Origin: an uncultured Chloroflexota bacterium
GTDB lineage: Bacteria > Chloroflexota > Anaerolineae > Anaerolineales > Anaerolineaceae
NCBI GenBank assembly: GCA_902795255.1
Contig: CADBKS010000180.1
Location: forward strand, 1 to 5,918
Direction of reading: 5' to 3'
Length of the DNA: 5,918 bases
The position numbers and the translations under genes were made by a program. How positions within the stretch are numbered: the first letter of the stretch is position 1; each line of letters begins with the position of its first letter. This document shows positions 5,430 through 5,918 of this stretch, one piece after another. The notes under the pieces were generated by a model that saw nothing but the letters and a program-made list of their open reading frames with translations, had not been told where the DNA came from and made no database searches.

Positions 5430-5918
5430 TTATGCCGCCAGGTATCGAACCGGCAAAGCCCGGCACGACTGACACCGGCGGCTCATGCAAACAAACGCCC
5501 GGGCCTCGCCTTGCAGCGCCGCGCGGACGACCTCGAAAATCTCCTGCGCCACGAGGTCCTTCTCCCGGTCGGCGTCCACGATCACGATGCGGTCGGAGCC
5601 GGCGTAGCGCGCGAACACTTCGAGGAAGGCATCGCGCGTGCGCTCCATGAAGCCGAGGTCCCGCTCGTAGATCTCCAGACGGCTCCGCCCGGCGTCCAGG
5701 CGCTCCTTACACTTCCGGTAATCCACGTCGAGAAAGACGCACAGGTCGGGCTTTCGGATGCCCGGGCAGTTCCGGTTCATGTCTGCCACCCAGTCCGGGT
5801 CCGTCAGCGGCCCCTGATAGGCCATCGAGGAATAGAAATAGCGGTCGCACACAACGTCCTCGCCGGAATCAAGGTGCGCGGCGATCTCCGCGTTGTGGGT
5901 CACCATCATCACGGTGGC
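5430..5918 (-). CDS. tmk: Thymidylate kinase, 5' end missing
   Basis: The frame is open to the right edge (163 codons with the stop), so the N-terminus with the ATP-binding P-loop lies outside the window. The visible part contains VVCDRYFYSSMAYQG, the dTMP-binding DRY...AYQG signature of thymidylate kinase. It also has PDLCVFLDVD and an arginine-rich lid (KERLDAGRSRLEIYE) followed by a helix ending in FLEVFARY. The enzyme phosphorylates dTMP to dTDP in the cytoplasm for DNA synthesis. The in-frame GTG-ATG-ATG near 5904-5912 is internal and should not be taken as the start. After the usual final helix (about VAQEIFEVVRAAL) there is an extra tail of some 27 residues with three cysteines, which the family usually lacks. 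The gene is markedly GC-richer (two hand-counted lines give about 67%) than the rest of the window and probably belongs to a different transcription unit. Confidence 0.85.
   Translation of the reverse strand, partial: ATVMMVTHNAEIAAHLDSGEDVVCDRYFYSSMAYQGPLTDPDWVADMNRNCPGIRKPDLCVFLDVDYRKCKERLDAGRSRLEIYERDLGFMERTRDAFLEVFARYAGSDRIVIVDADREKDLVAQEIFEVVRAALQGEARAFVCMSRRCQSCRALPVRYLAA

Noticed and set aside
5433..5470. GGTTCGATACC on the minus strand, resembling a tRNA T-arm and possible island attachment site
   Set aside because: The T-stem does not pair properly and no acceptor stem, anticodon arm or CCA is found around it; it also lies within the tmk reading frame.
5432..5650. 72-codon plus-strand frame rich in proline and arginine
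   Set aside because: It is a shadow of the GC-rich thymidylate kinase gene on the other strand.
1..5918. CRISPR array, insertion sequence or transposase
   Set aside because: No regularly spaced repeats, transposase motifs or terminal inverted repeats were seen in the window.

Overview
The window looks like part of a bacterial surface-glycoconjugate locus with a phosphonate theme, most likely from a Bacillota (clostridia-like) organism. The taxonomic guess rests on protein style only: an LTA-synthase-like membrane phosphotransferase, a small YIDPATTSY membrane protein and a clostridial-looking thymidylate kinase. No ribosomal RNA or other strong taxonomic marker is present, so it is tentative.

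Layout. Three genes run leftward from a divergent intergenic region at about 3483-3670. In transcription order they are: a five-pass membrane protein with an extracytoplasmic alkaline-phosphatase-superfamily domain (3482 down to 1746); an 85-residue membrane protein with a signal peptide and an acidic tail (1619 to 1362); and a long fusion protein (1309 to beyond base 1). The fusion joins a sugar-phosphate-type nucleotidyltransferase, a second cytidylyltransferase-fold domain with the HxGH motif, and the beginning of a phosphoenolpyruvate phosphomutase, and it is cut by the left edge. Running rightward from the same region is a polytopic GT-C-like membrane glycosyltransferase (3671-5290). Facing it at the right edge is the 3' part of a thymidylate kinase gene (5918 to 5430).

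How the genes may work together. PEP mutase makes the C-P bond of nearly all known phosphonates. A CTP-dependent nucleotidyltransferase fused to it suggests that a phosphonate is activated as a CMP derivative. The extracytoplasmic AP-superfamily enzyme and the GT-C protein are the kind of enzymes that place phospho- or glycosyl groups on lipid-linked or surface polymers. A phosphonate-decorated surface glycan or lipid is therefore a reasonable inference, but nothing in this window proves the substrate.

Regulation. The leftward operon has an extended -10 promoter (TGCTATACT), and the rightward gene has a TATAAT box. Between and around them are a 6-bp dyad next to the leftward -10 and a stem-loop with a T-run reading rightward. 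The leftward ribosome-binding site is a run of six G next to eight A.

Composition is uneven. By hand count of single 60-base lines, the thymidylate kinase region is about 67% GC, while lines in the membrane-protein genes range from about 38 to 58%. The codon third positions of the fusion gene also change sharply within the gene. This fits an acquired or mosaic surface locus set beside a more GC-rich housekeeping gene.
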